Under the pieces are notes generated by a model. That model saw nothing but the letters and a program-made list of their open reading frames with translations, searched no databases and had not been told where the DNA came from. A stretch of DNA of 64,000 nucleotides. Origin: Carnimonas bestiolae. GTDB lineage: Bacteria; Pseudomonadota; Gammaproteobacteria; Pseudomonadales; Halomonadaceae. The stretch lies in the NCBI RefSeq assembly GCF_051251125.1, contig NZ_JBPCZL010000009.1. The stretch is one strand, 5' to 3'. The position numbers and the translations under genes are program-made. Positions 44,696 to 54,076 of this stretch are shown here, piece after piece (positions within the stretch are counted from its first letter, which is position 1; each line of letters begins with the position of its first letter).

Positions 44696-47295
44696 TAGTC
44701 GTTGTCTCTAGAGCGATCGTGTGACGCTTTCTGCGCAGCATTGTTGGAAGCATCAGCGGCGCCATGTTGCGCCTTGTCACTAGCGTGATCGGAGGCTGCA
44801 TCGCTGACGGAACGCTTACGCGGCTTGCGATTACTTTCCTTGCGTTCATCCCACGGCGGTACATCGTTGCCATTGCCAGATTCGCTGCCATTGGTTTCCG
44901 CATCACCCTGCGCCTGACGCGGTTTGCGACGGTCACGCCGCTGCGGCCGACGCTTACGTTTTTTATTGCCCTTGTCAGCACCACCTTCCTGCTCTGCTTT
45001 CTGAGTGCGCGTTTCGCGACCAGGGGCTTTGTCGGCAGACGACGAGTCATCCGCGATCATGAAGTCAATCTTGCGGTCGTCGAGATCTACTCGCGCAATC
45101 TGTACCACCACGCTACCGCCCAGGCGATAAGTGGTACCGGTGCGATCGCCTTTGAGCTGGTGGCGTTCGGCCTGGTACTGATAGTAGTCAGACGGCAATG
45201 AACTGATATGCACCAGCCCTTCGACGTAATAGTCGTCGAGACGCACGAAGATGCCGAACTGAGTGACCGAAGCGATATGCCCCGGCAGCACTTCGCCCAC
45301 CTTGTCGGCCATGAACTCGCACTTGAGCCAATCTTCGACGTCACGGGTGGCCTCGTCGGCGCGCCGTTCGGTCATGGAGCAGTGCTCGCCCAGCTCGACC
45401 ATCTGTGCGTCGGTATAGGGGCACCACTGCTGACGTGGCTCGACCGGCGTGTCATCGACACGGGCCACTTCAGCGGAGGCTTCACCGCTGCGAATAACCG
45501 AGCGAATCGCACGATGGACCAGCAGGTCGGGGTAGCGGCGAATCGGCGAGGTGAAGTGCGCATAGGCCGCATAAGCCAGCCCGAAGTGCCCTTCATTGGC
45601 AGGCGAATAAACCGCCTGGGTCATGCTGCGCAGCATCACCGTCTGGATAATGTCGGCATCAGGACGATCGGCAATCGCTTCACGCAGCGCTTGATAGTCC
45701 TTGGGCGTTGGCTCGTCGCCACCGCCGAGGCTTAGCCCCAGTTCGCCAATAAAGGCGCGCAGGGTTTGCAGACGATCCCCTGACGGCCGCTGGTGAATAC
45801 GATAAAGCGCCGGCAGTTTGTGTTTTTCAAGGAAGCGCGCGGTAGCAACGTTAGCGGCCAGCATGCACTCTTCGATGATCTTGTGCGCCACGTTGCGCGA
45901 GCGCGGCACAATCTTCTCGATCTTGCGCTGGTCGTTGAAGACGATCTGCGTTTCAGTGGTTTCGAAATCGATCGCGCCCCGCTGGGTGCGTGCTTTGCGC
46001 AGCGTGCCATAGAGACCATGCAGGTCATTAAGCGCTGGCAGCAGCGCGCTGTATTGCTCGCGCAGTTGGCGCCCTTCTTCGCTATCGGGCTGCTCCAGCA
46101 TCTCGCCCACTTTGGTGTAAGTGAGGCGCGCGTGAGAACGCATCAGCCCTTCGTAGAAGGTATAGCGGCTGATCGCACCATTGGCGGTGATATTCATTTC
46201 ACACACCAGACACAGGCGATCCACTTCGGGATTGATGGAGCACAGCCCATTCGATAGCAGTTCGGGCAGCATTGGCACCACTTGCCCAGGGAAATACACC
46301 GAGTTACCGCGATTGCGCCCTTCGACATCCATCGGGCTATCGATACCGACGTAGTACGACACGTCAGCAATCGCTACCAGCAGTTTCCAACCGCCGGTTT
46401 TGGTGCGGTACGCATGCACGGCATCGTCGAAGTCCTTGGCGTCCTCGCCGTCGATGGTCACCAGCGGAAGTTCGCGAATATCAACGCGCCCGTGCTTGTC
46501 TTCTTCGCGCACTTCGGCAGAGAAGTTCTGCAGCTGTTCGATGACTTCTTCGGGGAATTTATCGGGAATATCGTGATCGCGGATGGCAATCTCAATTTCC
46601 ATGCCCGGGTCCATGCGCTCGCCCAGCACCTCAACCACTTTCCCTTGCGGGCGCTGTTTCAGGGAAGGCTGCTGAGTAATCTCTACTGACACTACCTGAC
46701 CGTCTTTGGCGCCACCGATATCCTCGGGCGCAATCAGCACCTCGTTGGGAATACGGGAATTCTCTGGCACCAGCGCGGCGTAGCCCTCTTCATGGGAAGC
46801 CTGATCGCGGAAGATGCCGGTGAGCGTTTGAGTGCGCGCTTCGATAACATCGACGATGGTGCCCTCTGGGCGTCCGCGCCGATCGCGGCCACTGATACGC
46901 GCCACCACCACATCACCATTAAAGACGCGGCGCATTTGGCGCGGCGTCAGCACCAGATCCGGTTTTTCTCCATCCTTGCGCGCCAGGAACCCGATACCGT
47001 CCCGATGACCGATCACCCGGCCTTCGATCAATTCAGAAGGATCGATCGCCGCATAGGCGCCTTGGGCCGTTTTCAGCACCTGACCATCGCGCGCCATCGC
47101 AATCATGCGGCGTCGCACTGCTTCACGCGCTTCTTCTTCGGTAAGGCCCAGCAGATCACTCATTTCCTCATGAGTCAGTGGCGATCCGTGCTCGGCTAGT
47201 CGCTGCTGCAAGTATTCGCGACTGGGCACTGGATTTTCGTAGTTGCTTGACTCTCGAGCGGCATTGGGGTCTTCGCTCAGCGTCCAGGATGTCAT
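44695..47295 (-). CDS. rnr: ribonuclease R
   Basis: RNase R is a 3'-5' exoribonuclease that degrades structured RNA. The 866-residue protein has an N-terminal helix-turn-helix and two cold-shock domains, a catalytic RNB domain with DGEDAKDFDDAV near residue 282, an S1 domain around residues 650-735, and a Lys/Arg-rich tail ending in a low-complexity stretch. The ATG at 47295 is chosen over a TTG two codons earlier. rnr-rlmB is the usual gene order. Confidence 0.97.
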   Translation of the reverse strand: MTSWTLSEDPNAARESSNYENPVPSREYLQQRLAEHGSPLTHEEMSDLLGLTEEEAREAVRRRMIAMARDGQVLKTAQGAYAAIDPSELIEGRVIGHRDGIGFLARKDGEKPDLVLTPRQMRRVFNGDVVVARISGRDRRGRPEGTIVDVIEARTQTLTGIFRDQASHEEGYAALVPENSRIPNEVLIAPEDIGGAKDGQVVSVEITQQPSLKQRPQGKVVEVLGERMDPGMEIEIAIRDHDIPDKFPEEVIEQLQNFSAEVREEDKHGRVDIRELPLVTIDGEDAKDFDDAVHAYRTKTGGWKLLVAIADVSYYVGIDSPMDVEGRNRGNSVYFPGQVVPMLPELLSNGLCSINPEVDRLCLVCEMNITANGAISRYTFYEGLMRSHARLTYTKVGEMLEQPDSEEGRQLREQYSALLPALNDLHGLYGTLRKARTQRGAIDFETTETQIVFNDQRKIEKIVPRSRNVAHKIIEECMLAANVATARFLEKHKLPALYRIHQRPSGDRLQTLRAFIGELGLSLGGGDEPTPKDYQALREAIADRPDADIIQTVMLRSMTQAVYSPANEGHFGLAYAAYAHFTSPIRRYPDLLVHRAIRSVIRSGEASAEVARVDDTPVEPRQQWCPYTDAQMVELGEHCSMTERRADEATRDVEDWLKCEFMADKVGEVLPGHIASVTQFGIFVRLDDYYVEGLVHISSLPSDYYQYQAERHQLKGDRTGTTYRLGGSVVVQIARVDLDDRKIDFMIADDSSSADKAPGRETRTQKAEQEGGADKGNKKRKRRPQRRDRRKPRQAQGDAETNGSESGNGNDVPPWDERKESNRKPRKRSVSDAASDHASDKAQHGAADASNNAAQKASHDRSRDND

Positions 47296-47870
47296 GGGCA
47301 AATCCCCGGGATAAGATGAGGTGGTAGTGTGATATTCAAGGAAGAAAAAGGCATCGGCAATATGCTTTCAGCGAACGCGTCTCGACCATGGCCAGCGCTG
47401 GCATCGCGATAGCGTTTGCGGGCGCTCGTAAAGCGCCGTTTCAGCAAGCGCGCAGAGACTGCCAAGTGCGGTAGGGCTGGGCAACAGACGCTAGCAAAGA
47501 ATGTGCTGCGACTATCGCAAGAGGTGGAGGTGCGATGCTTCAAAAGCAGTTGTTTAAAGAGGCAGCAACTGCTCTCTATTATAGTGGACGTGTTAACCAT
47601 AGGGGTGAGTATAACTGTCCCCTCCTCACTAGGGAAATAAAGCGCACGTCGGAAGCGTCGGAGCATCTGTTAACGGGCAAGCCGTTGGGCCATTGTTGGC
47701 GATACCGACAACCAGCCAAGCGAGCAAAAGCCGCGTTCTGGCCGCTATAAGCCCGTTTTCATTGGATTTTTATCGCTTTGGCTATTGCGCCAACCAAAAA
47801 AATCGGTATTATTTGCCGCCACTTGGTTCGCACTTTCACCTACGCCCATCGCGGAAGTGAATGGCAACTC
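47296..47870. other. intergenic region between rnr and the tRNA cluster
   Basis: This 575-base stretch separates the divergent rnr and tRNA-Leu genes. It contains the tRNA promoter listed separately. Several short frames cross it but none has family resemblance or a ribosome-binding site. Confidence 0.55.
47785..47812 (+). promoter_or_regulatory. promoter of the tRNA-Leu cluster
   Basis: TTGCGC (47785-47790) and TATTAT (47807-47812) lie 16 bases apart with an A-rich spacer, about 60 bases before the first tRNA. This fits a stable-RNA promoter. Confidence 0.65.
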
Positions 47871-47957
47871 GCCCAGATGGCGGAATTGGTAGACGCGCTA
47901 GCTTCAGGTGCTAGTGACCGCAAGGTCGTGGAGGTTCAAGTCCTCTTCTGGGCACCA
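47871..47957 (+). tRNA. tRNA-Leu (anticodon CAG), copy 1
   Basis: The 87-base sequence folds as a class II tRNA with a long variable arm. The anticodon loop TTCAGGT gives CAG, read as Leu (CUG codons). The CCA end is encoded. The acceptor arm is GCCCAGA/TCTGGGC. Confidence 0.97.
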
Positions 47958-48006
47958 TTAGGTGCATCAGCAACACGCGAGCTGCAAGCGACACAAGACA
48001 CAATAT

Positions 48007-48093
48007 GCCCGGATGGCGGAATTGGTAGACGCGCTAGCTTCAGGTGCTAGTGACCGCAAGGTCGTGGAGGTTCAAGTCCTCTTCCGGGCACCA
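48007..48093 (+). tRNA. tRNA-Leu (anticodon CAG), copy 2
   Basis: The body is identical to copy 1, with the same CAG anticodon, encoded CCA and 87-base length. The acceptor arm differs (GCCCGGA/TCCGGGC), and both strands change together so pairing is kept. It follows copy 1 by 49 bases. Confidence 0.97.
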
Positions 48094-48133
48094 GCATGTT
48101 GTCACTGCACTTCTTCAAGAACGCAGTACACAG

Positions 48134-48220
48134 GCCCAGGTGGCGGAATTGGTAGACGCGCTAGCTTCAGGTGCTAGTGACCGCAAGGTCGTGGAGGTTC
48201 AAGTCCTCTCCTGGGCACCA
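48134..48220 (+). tRNA. tRNA-Leu (anticodon CAG), copy 3
   Basis: The third copy has the same body, anticodon CAG and encoded CCA. Its acceptor arm is GCCCAGG/CCTGGGC, again with a compensated change. It follows copy 2 by 40 bases. A small hairpin with a T-rich tail begins at its 3' end (48219-48249). Confidence 0.97.
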
Positions 48221-48464
48221 TCGATATTCTCTCGATGTCCTTTCTTTGTGTAGTTTTCTCGTACCCTTCTCTTCAGTTCGATCTTCTCTCAGTAGATACG
48301 CCCACTGCGTATGACCGATACTGCGCACGTTTTCTGACGGCAGGTTGGCACACTGCGAACACGCGTCTGGCTTTTCTGGCATCGTTTCGTGGCGTTTCCA
48401 GGCTCGTTGCGTGCCTTCAATCTTATTAAGGAAGGAAAGCGTACCTCGCTCCCCCCAAAACACA

Positions 48465-48507
48465 ACGACCGCTGCTTCGTTGATGGCGAAGCAGCGGTCG
48501 TCTTTTT
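48465..48507. terminator. strong terminator between the tRNA cluster and rhtA
   Basis: A perfect 15-base stem (48465-48479 with 48487-48501) has a 7-base loop and CTTTTT on the plus strand (48502-48507). The minus-strand tail is T-poor, so it mainly ends plus-strand transcription from the tRNA cluster, but it also lies just after the rhtA-like stop codon. Confidence 0.9.
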
Positions 48508-48524
48508 ATTGGCCAAATGAAACG

Positions 48525-49472
48525 TTAGCTGCTGGCGGAGTGATCCCGCTGTTTCGACGCGCGGTTGCGCGCCGCCGTACCGGCCGTTTTGGCGGCTCCG
48601 CCCGCCGCGACAATAATGGCGGCGATCGCCAAATATTGTGTGAGGCTGAGCTGTTCATGCAGGAACACCAGCCCCGACAGCGCCCCTACCGCTGGCTCGA
48701 GACTCATCAGCATACTGAACAAACGGGCGGGCATTCGGCGTAGCGCAATCATTTCGAGGCTATACGGAAGCGCCGTTGACAGCAGCGCCACCACAGCGGC
48801 AAGAGGCCATAGGTGCGGCACGATAAGGTCGGCGCCCATATTAACCACCCCGATCGGCAGCGCCACCAGCCCTGCCACGACGGTGCCTAACGCGACCGTG
48901 TGGCGACCATGGCGAGCGCCTGCCTTGCGCCCCCAAATGATATAAAAGCCCCAGCACGCCCCAGCGCCCAACGCGTAGGCAATTCCCAAGGGGTCCATGT
49001 CGCCGCCGATATCACCGACTGGCAGCAGCAGATAAAGACCAAACACCGCTAGCGCAATCCATACCAGATCGAGCACGCGCCGCGATCCCAGCAGCGCCAC
49101 CGTCAGCGGACCGGTAAACTCAAGTGCTACCGCTACCCCTAACGGGATGGTCTCGAGCGCTTGGTAAAACAGCATGTTCATGCCGCCAAGCGCCACGCCA
49201 TACATGATTAACGCACGCCCTTTGCTGCCTTCCGGCCAACCGCCACGCCATGGGCGCATCACGATCACCAGCATGATGGCGGCAAAACATAGACGCAGTA
49301 CCGATACCCCAAGCGCCCCCAAATCTGGAAACAGCGTCTTGGCAAGCGATGCTCCCGACTGCACGGATGTCATGGCGACTAACAGCAACAATACCGGAGC
49401 AAGAATCGAACGAGACGCAGCCACCACATTTCCCCATAGCAAAATAAACGCAGCGCACTCCAGCATCGCCAT
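48525..49472 (-). CDS. rhtA: threonine/homoserine exporter RhtA-like (EamA family)
   Basis: This inner-membrane protein of about 315 residues has ten hydrophobic segments in two EamA repeats. The sequence parallels E. coli RhtA in detail: VAMTSVQSGASLAKTLFP at the start, YGVALGGMNMLFYQALETIPLGVAVALEFTGPL (in parts), ALGAGACWGFYI, and STALPYSLEMIALRRMP. Export of threonine and homoserine is inferred from that match. The start is uncertain: I use an ATG at 49472, although an ATG two codons downstream and a GTG at 49526 are also possible. Confidence 0.85.
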   Translation of the reverse strand: MAMLECAAFILLWGNVVAASRSILAPVLLLLVAMTSVQSGASLAKTLFPDLGALGVSVLRLCFAAIMLVIVMRPWRGGWPEGSKGRALIMYGVALGGMNMLFYQALETIPLGVAVALEFTGPLTVALLGSRRVLDLVWIALAVFGLYLLLPVGDIGGDMDPLGIAYALGAGACWGFYIIWGRKAGARHGRHTVALGTVVAGLVALPIGVVNMGADLIVPHLWPLAAVVALLSTALPYSLEMIALRRMPARLFSMLMSLEPAVGALSGLVFLHEQLSLTQYLAIAAIIVAAGGAAKTAGTAARNRASKQRDHSASS

Positions 49473-49623
49473 ACAGCGATACCGGTAATGCGCGGCGTTT
49501 TGTGGTCGATCACCATCGCTTCCCACGGGGGCTGATGGCAGATGAAATTTTTATCCATGTCGCCAAGGCGACAGCAACGAAGCCTATCACGCGGACAGTG
49601 CCAGCCCAACCGCAAAGACGCCC

Positions 49624-50556
49624 CTAATAGCGCGCGGGAAGCCGTGAGTAGCGTTCAAGCTGCCACCCGCGCGTGTCGACATCATGCTTCAAACGGTGCT
49701 GCTGCGCGGCAGGCAGATCGCTGAAAAAGCGCAGACCGGTGAGTCGCTCAATCGTCGCAATGGGCACCAGATAGCGATCGAGAGGCTCATTGCCTTGCAC
49801 CTGCTGCGGCATCAGGAATGCCAACGCTTTGGCTGGCTCGCCCTGCCTCCCCGGCACGACCACGATCTTATAAAAGGCTTGAGGGATTGATACGCACACT
49901 GGCAGCGTAATCAGTTGATGCTGTGCGCTCAAACAGGAAGGTAGCCAGCAGCCATTGGCGGTGTAGACAGGCCCGGTGATCACCCATAGCGAGCCGAATC
50001 TTGGCAACATTTGATCGACGACCGCCGCCTCGAGGCGCTGCCACAGCTTGCGGTTAAGTGCGGGGCGCTGTGGCGCGACGTTGGTCATCAGGAAGGTTTG
50101 CTGCTGCGCGCGCTTGCCATACAGGCTAGCCATGGCGTAGTTCGGAGCCATATGGCCGCGATCATAGCCGCTGGCATCGTACAGGCTACTGGTAAGCGGT
50201 AATCCTGAGCGCCAGTCGCGATGGAAGCCTTCCGGTCGCTTGAGATGATAGCGAGGATTGGTCGCCTTCAGTCGGTACTCAACCCATAGCGGCGTCATGC
50301 GAATATCTGACCACCCCACCAGAAAGTGATCGTTGCGCAACACCCGATGAACACTGCGCCAATCCTGCCACGAACTGGCGACAGGCACGCCTTGCCAACT
50401 CATGGCGGCGCGGCTTTTTACTTCGCCCGCGTACCAGACCACCCCGACTGCACACAGCACCAGTAGCGCCCATGGCCGCTTCATTGCGCTTTTCGCCAAC
50501 CACGACAAGGGCAGCGGCAGTACCCTCGCCAAGCGCTGCAAGCCCCAGTTGATCAT
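49624..50556 (-). CDS. membrane-anchored DNA/RNA non-specific endonuclease
   Basis: The 310-residue protein has one hydrophobic segment at residues 28-44, which should anchor it or act as a signal. The catalytic motif YDRGHMAPN near residue 131 places it in the NUC1 family, where the His acts as base and the Asn binds magnesium. The following NVAPQRPALNRKLW segment is also typical. The active domain probably faces the periplasm, where it would degrade nucleic acid for nutrients or protection. Confidence 0.88.
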   Translation of the reverse strand: MINWGLQRLARVLPLPLSWLAKSAMKRPWALLVLCAVGVVWYAGEVKSRAAMSWQGVPVASSWQDWRSVHRVLRNDHFLVGWSDIRMTPLWVEYRLKATNPRYHLKRPEGFHRDWRSGLPLTSSLYDASGYDRGHMAPNYAMASLYGKRAQQQTFLMTNVAPQRPALNRKLWQRLEAAVVDQMLPRFGSLWVITGPVYTANGCWLPSCLSAQHQLITLPVCVSIPQAFYKIVVVPGRQGEPAKALAFLMPQQVQGNEPLDRYLVPIATIERLTGLRFFSDLPAAQQHRLKHDVDTRGWQLERYSRLPARY

Positions 50557-51098
50557 TGATCGCCACCGTCGGCACCCGCCGCCGTTAATATGCGCAGCGC
50601 CACCGCTTCAGCGGGAAGATGCTGATTGTTTGTTACTTGCCTGTTGACCACCGCCATCTTCCTGATGCTCGCAACCTTCTTCGTATCAAACGCGCCCTCG
50701 CCGCGCGCTCAATACCCAAACCCAACTACTGTACATAAATACACATCGCGAAGAAAGCGGCACTAGATAATGGATGCCCCGTCATTCAGCTTCGCGCGTG
50801 GCAGCCGAGTAATCCGCCTCACAGCGCGCAGCACTGCCGATCGCCCTCGGCTTGCACCAAAACAGCTACAGCGGGCGTAACTGGCTACTTTCACACTATT
50901 TGCCGCAATTGCTGAAAGACGCCTTCACGCTTCCCCACTAGGGTGTACAAGGTTCATCACATGGTCGAATTTCGGTAGTCCAAGCATGTGCACTAAAGTG
51001 ATTGCTCGCTACATTCACAGCTCACGGTTGGGTAAATGAAATCGTTTTCATCTACATCCGGGCTGTCTCTACCTCACACGAAAGGGTCATTGTCGTTC
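50557..51098. other. intergenic region upstream of the kgu cluster
   Basis: This 542-base region separates the divergent endonuclease and ptxS-like genes. It contains the PtxS-like operator listed separately. I see no credible gene and no tRNA. Confidence 0.55.
51037..51050. promoter_or_regulatory. PtxS-type operator before the regulator gene
   Basis: TGAAATCGTTTTCA is a near-palindrome that keeps both TGAAA/TTTCA half-sites of the PtxS operator (consensus TGAAACCGGTTTCA as I remember it). It lies 49 bases before the ATG at 51099 and overlaps an upstream ATG at 51036, which argues against that earlier start. It suggests autoregulation of the cluster. Confidence 0.65.
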
Positions 51099-52175
51099 AT
51101 GGCTTACAGCTCAGCCTATCCACCCAAGCGCGCCACCATCCTGCAAGTGGCCAAGGACGCGGGAGTCTCTAAAACCAGCGTGTCTCGTTACCTGGGCGAA
51201 GGGCGGCGGCTGCTTTCTGAGCCTATGCAGCAGCGCATCGCACACTCCATCGAACGCTTGAACTTCAAGCCCGATCGAATCGCTAGCAGCCTGCGCGGAC
51301 GGCGCACCCGTTTGATTGGGATGGTGGTCACCGATATCACCAACCCCTACACCGTTCAGGTGATGCGCAGCATCGAGAATGCGCTGTATCAGCGCGGCTA
51401 CACGCTGATGGTGTGTAATACCGACAGCGATCCAGAACTGGAAACCAATCACCTCCAAGTGCTGCAAAGCTACAACGTCGAAGGCATTATTCTTCATACC
51501 TCTAGCGGCCTTGGCGACACGCTGGGTACGCTAGACCACGGTCAAACGCCGGTGGTGCTGATTGACCGCACTATCGAGGGCGCCGAACTCCCCTGCATAT
51601 CGCTGGATAACACCCAGGCCATGGCGCTGGGTATTGATCACGTACGCGAACAAGGCTTCCGTCACCTGCTCTATATTACCCAGCCATTGGGAGGATTCAG
51701 CTCGCGCGAGGCGCGTGCGCAGGCGTTTGATAAACAGCTCAAGCGTCAGTCAACGCTTAGCGGCGAGCGACTCGAACTGAACGATAATGACGCTGAAGCA
51801 GCACTCGAAGAAGCGCTAACGCAGCTGCTAACAGAGCACACTGCGCCGTGCATCATGTGCAGCAACGCCAAGGTTGCCCTGCGCACCTTGCGAGTGCTCG
51901 ACCGGTTGAACGCCATTGATAAAACGGGCTTTATCACCTTTGATGAGGAGGCGTGGTCAGCCCTGGTTGCCGGCGGTATTACCACCATCGCGCAGCCCGC
52001 CGAACACATTGGCGAACGCGCTGCTGCGACGCTCTATCGACAGCTCCACGAAGAGTCTCATTCGGGGCAGTCGCACGCGCTTCCCGCAACACTACACATA
52101 CGTCGATCCACCCTAAACGGTGCCGACGCGCAAACCGCTACCCGCCAGCGCGACGCTGTCTCGCAGGATAGCTAA
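51099..52175 (+). CDS. ptxS: LacI-family regulator, PtxS-like (2-ketogluconate cluster)
   Basis: The repressor of about 358 residues has an N-terminal helix-turn-helix (TILQVAKDAGVSKTSVSRYL) and a LacI/periplasmic-binding effector domain. In pseudomonads PtxS controls 2-ketogluconate genes and responds to that sugar. Identity is inferred from the neighbours kguE, kguK and kguD and from the operator upstream. I start at the ATG at 51099, since the longer frame begins inside the operator. The next gene begins six bases after the stop codon. Confidence 0.82.
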   Translation: MAYSSAYPPKRATILQVAKDAGVSKTSVSRYLGEGRRLLSEPMQQRIAHSIERLNFKPDRIASSLRGRRTRLIGMVVTDITNPYTVQVMRSIENALYQRGYTLMVCNTDSDPELETNHLQVLQSYNVEGIILHTSSGLGDTLGTLDHGQTPVVLIDRTIEGAELPCISLDNTQAMALGIDHVREQGFRHLLYITQPLGGFSSREARAQAFDKQLKRQSTLSGERLELNDNDAEAALEEALTQLLTEHTAPCIMCSNAKVALRTLRVLDRLNAIDKTGFITFDEEAWSALVAGGITTIAQPAEHIGERAAATLYRQLHEESHSGQSHALPATLHIRRSTLNGADAQTATRQRDAVSQDS

Positions 52176-52181
52176 GGAACC

Positions 52182-52967
52182 TTGATGTCATCACCTGTCT
52201 TTATCTGTGCCAATGCCTATGGCGCCCAGTACATTAATGCCCACGGTCAGGCCCAGAGCGCCCATATTGCTGCCGAAGCAGGCGCCACCGGCATTGAAAT
52301 TCGTCAGGAGCTGTTGAGTGATCACGACCAGCCTCTTGAAACGCTTGGCGACAAAATTGCCGAGCTAGGGCTTGAATGCCATTACTCCAGCACCGAGCTG
52401 CTGTGGCTGGGCGAGCACCTGAACGACCGTCTGCACGCCGCCATTGAAGATGCCAAGAAACTGAAGGCCAGCTTGCTAAAGATCGCGATTGGCGCTTTGC
52501 CTTCGGAAGAGACACGCCGAGACACCCTCACCCAGCTTGCCAAATGGCTGGAAGGGAGCGAACTGACGGTCGCATTGGAAAATGACCAAACCAGCGGCGG
52601 CGGCACCCCCGATGCACTGGGTGCTGCGCTGGGCGCTTTCAAGCAGGCAGGCATCAAGGCAGGCCTCACCTTCGATATCGGTAACTGGCAGTACGTTGGC
52701 GTTAACGCCATCGATGCCGCTCATGAGCTGGGCCGCGACGTTATCTACGTGCACTGTAAAGGCATACGCCGCGAGGGCTCTGAACTGCATGCCGCCGCGC
52801 CTGCCCCGACCGAGCTGGTCGATTGGTCAACCATGTGGGCGTCCTTCCCGAGGCACGTAAAGCGCAGCATCGAATTCCCGCTGGCCGGGCACGATAGCCC
52901 TGATCACGACAGTAGTCAGTTGGTTAGCAATTCTGCCGCGTGGGTGACCCGTCTAAGCCATCTATGA
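52182..52967 (+). CDS. kguE: sugar phosphate isomerase/epimerase family protein KguE
   Basis: The 261-residue protein has a TIM-barrel AP-endonuclease-2-like fold, with EAGATGIEIRQELL near residue 31, LENDQTSGGG near residue 127 and TFDIGNW near residue 165 carrying likely metal-binding residues. It occupies the position of kguE in the pseudomonad ptxS-kguE-kguK-kguT-kguD order. The reaction of KguE is not established to my knowledge. It is directly behind the regulator. Confidence 0.8.
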   Translation: MMSSPVFICANAYGAQYINAHGQAQSAHIAAEAGATGIEIRQELLSDHDQPLETLGDKIAELGLECHYSSTELLWLGEHLNDRLHAAIEDAKKLKASLLKIAIGALPSEETRRDTLTQLAKWLEGSELTVALENDQTSGGGTPDALGAALGAFKQAGIKAGLTFDIGNWQYVGVNAIDAAHELGRDVIYVHCKGIRREGSELHAAAPAPTELVDWSTMWASFPRHVKRSIEFPLAGHDSPDHDSSQLVSNSAAWVTRLSHL

Positions 52968-53019
52968 GCACACTACCGAATAAGCAACATCCCAGAAAAC
53001 TGGGAAAGGAATCGATTTC

Positions 53020-53991
53020 ATGAGCACTTCTGACGCTAACAACAGCGCCCATTTCGACTTTGACGTAGTGGGCTTCGGCGAAAGCATGGCGATGTTTGCT
53101 GCCCTGGAAGAAGGCCCGCTGGAAAGCGTGCAGCGTTTCGAGCGCAGCATCGCCGGTGCCGATAGCAATGTCGCGGCAGGCTTATCGCGACTTGGTTTCG
53201 GCGTGCTGTGGTATTCGCGTGTAGGCAACGACAGCCTTGGCCGCTTCATCCTTAACTCACTGACGTCGGAAGGTATCGATTGCAGCCAGGTAAAGGTGGA
53301 TGAAGAAGCGCTAACGGGCTGGCAAATCAAGGCGCGTCGCAACGATGGCGGTGACCCTGAGGTGGAGTACTTCCGCAGCGGCAGTGCTGCCAGCCGGATG
53401 TGCACCGCCGACTTAACCCCCACCCTGACCACCAGCCGCCATCTGCACTGCACCGGCATTCCGCCGGCGCTGAGCGAGACTGCTCGCGAGATGAGTCATG
53501 CCGCAGTGCAGCGCATGCGTGAAGCGGGACGCAGCATCTCATTCGACACCAACCTGCGCCCCTCGCTGTGGCCCAACCAGGCCACCATGGTGAAAGAGAT
53601 TAACGCACTGGCGTTTCAGGCTGATTGGGTGCTACCGGGCCTTGAAGAAGGCGAAATACTCACCGGGCGCTCCGACGCTGACGGCATCGCCGACTTCTAT
53701 CTCGAGCAAGGCGTGAGTGAGGTAGCCATCAAGCTGGGCGGTAAAGGTTCGTTTTACAAAAACAGCAAAGGTGAACGTTTCGAGCAGCCTACCTTACCGG
53801 TAACCCGCGTGGTCGATACCGTCGGTGCCGGCGACGGCTTCGCAGTTGGCTTTATCAGCGCGCGTCTGGAGGGGCTAAGCGCCGAACAGGCGATGCTGCG
53901 CGGCGCCTGGATTGGTGCCAGACAGGTACAGGTAGCTGGCGATAACGCCGGACTCCCTTACCGTAAGGATCTAGCGGAAATAGATCAGTAA
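53020..53991 (+). CDS. kguK: 2-ketogluconate kinase KguK (PfkB family)
   Basis: This cytoplasmic sugar kinase of 323 residues phosphorylates 2-keto-D-gluconate at C6. PfkB signatures are visible: GADSNVAAGLSRLG near residue 47 and DTVGAGDGFAVGF near residue 266, where the Asp of GAGD is catalytic. The start overlaps a weaker match to the PtxS operator (53007-53020). It follows kguE by 52 bases, with a small palindrome (52991-53004) in the gap. The substrate is inferred from the cluster; 2-keto-3-deoxygluconate kinase is the alternative. Confidence 0.85.
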   Translation: MSTSDANNSAHFDFDVVGFGESMAMFAALEEGPLESVQRFERSIAGADSNVAAGLSRLGFGVLWYSRVGNDSLGRFILNSLTSEGIDCSQVKVDEEALTGWQIKARRNDGGDPEVEYFRSGSAASRMCTADLTPTLTTSRHLHCTGIPPALSETAREMSHAAVQRMREAGRSISFDTNLRPSLWPNQATMVKEINALAFQADWVLPGLEEGEILTGRSDADGIADFYLEQGVSEVAIKLGGKGSFYKNSKGERFEQPTLPVTRVVDTVGAGDGFAVGFISARLEGLSAEQAMLRGAWIGARQVQVAGDNAGLPYRKDLAEIDQ

Positions 53992-54001
53992 ACAAGAGCG
54001 C

Positions 54002-54076
54002 CCGGCAGCCGCTACGGGGTACACCGTTCACCAACAACCATTTATGAACGGTGTACCCCGCCCCTACCGCTGCCGG
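54002..54076 (+). repeat. large stem-loop between kguK and the transporter gene
   Basis: A perfect 15-base inverted repeat (54016-54030 with 54045-54059) is enclosed by a second 8-base pairing (54002-54009 with 54069-54076). No T-run follows. The RNA would form a stable hairpin of about 75 bases that could slow read-through or protect the upstream message. It lies 11 bases after the kguK stop codon. Confidence 0.85.

Noticed and set aside
47871..48220. Three near-identical repeats with spacers, resembling a short CRISPR array
   Set aside because: Each unit is 87 bases and folds as a complete tRNA-Leu with encoded CCA.
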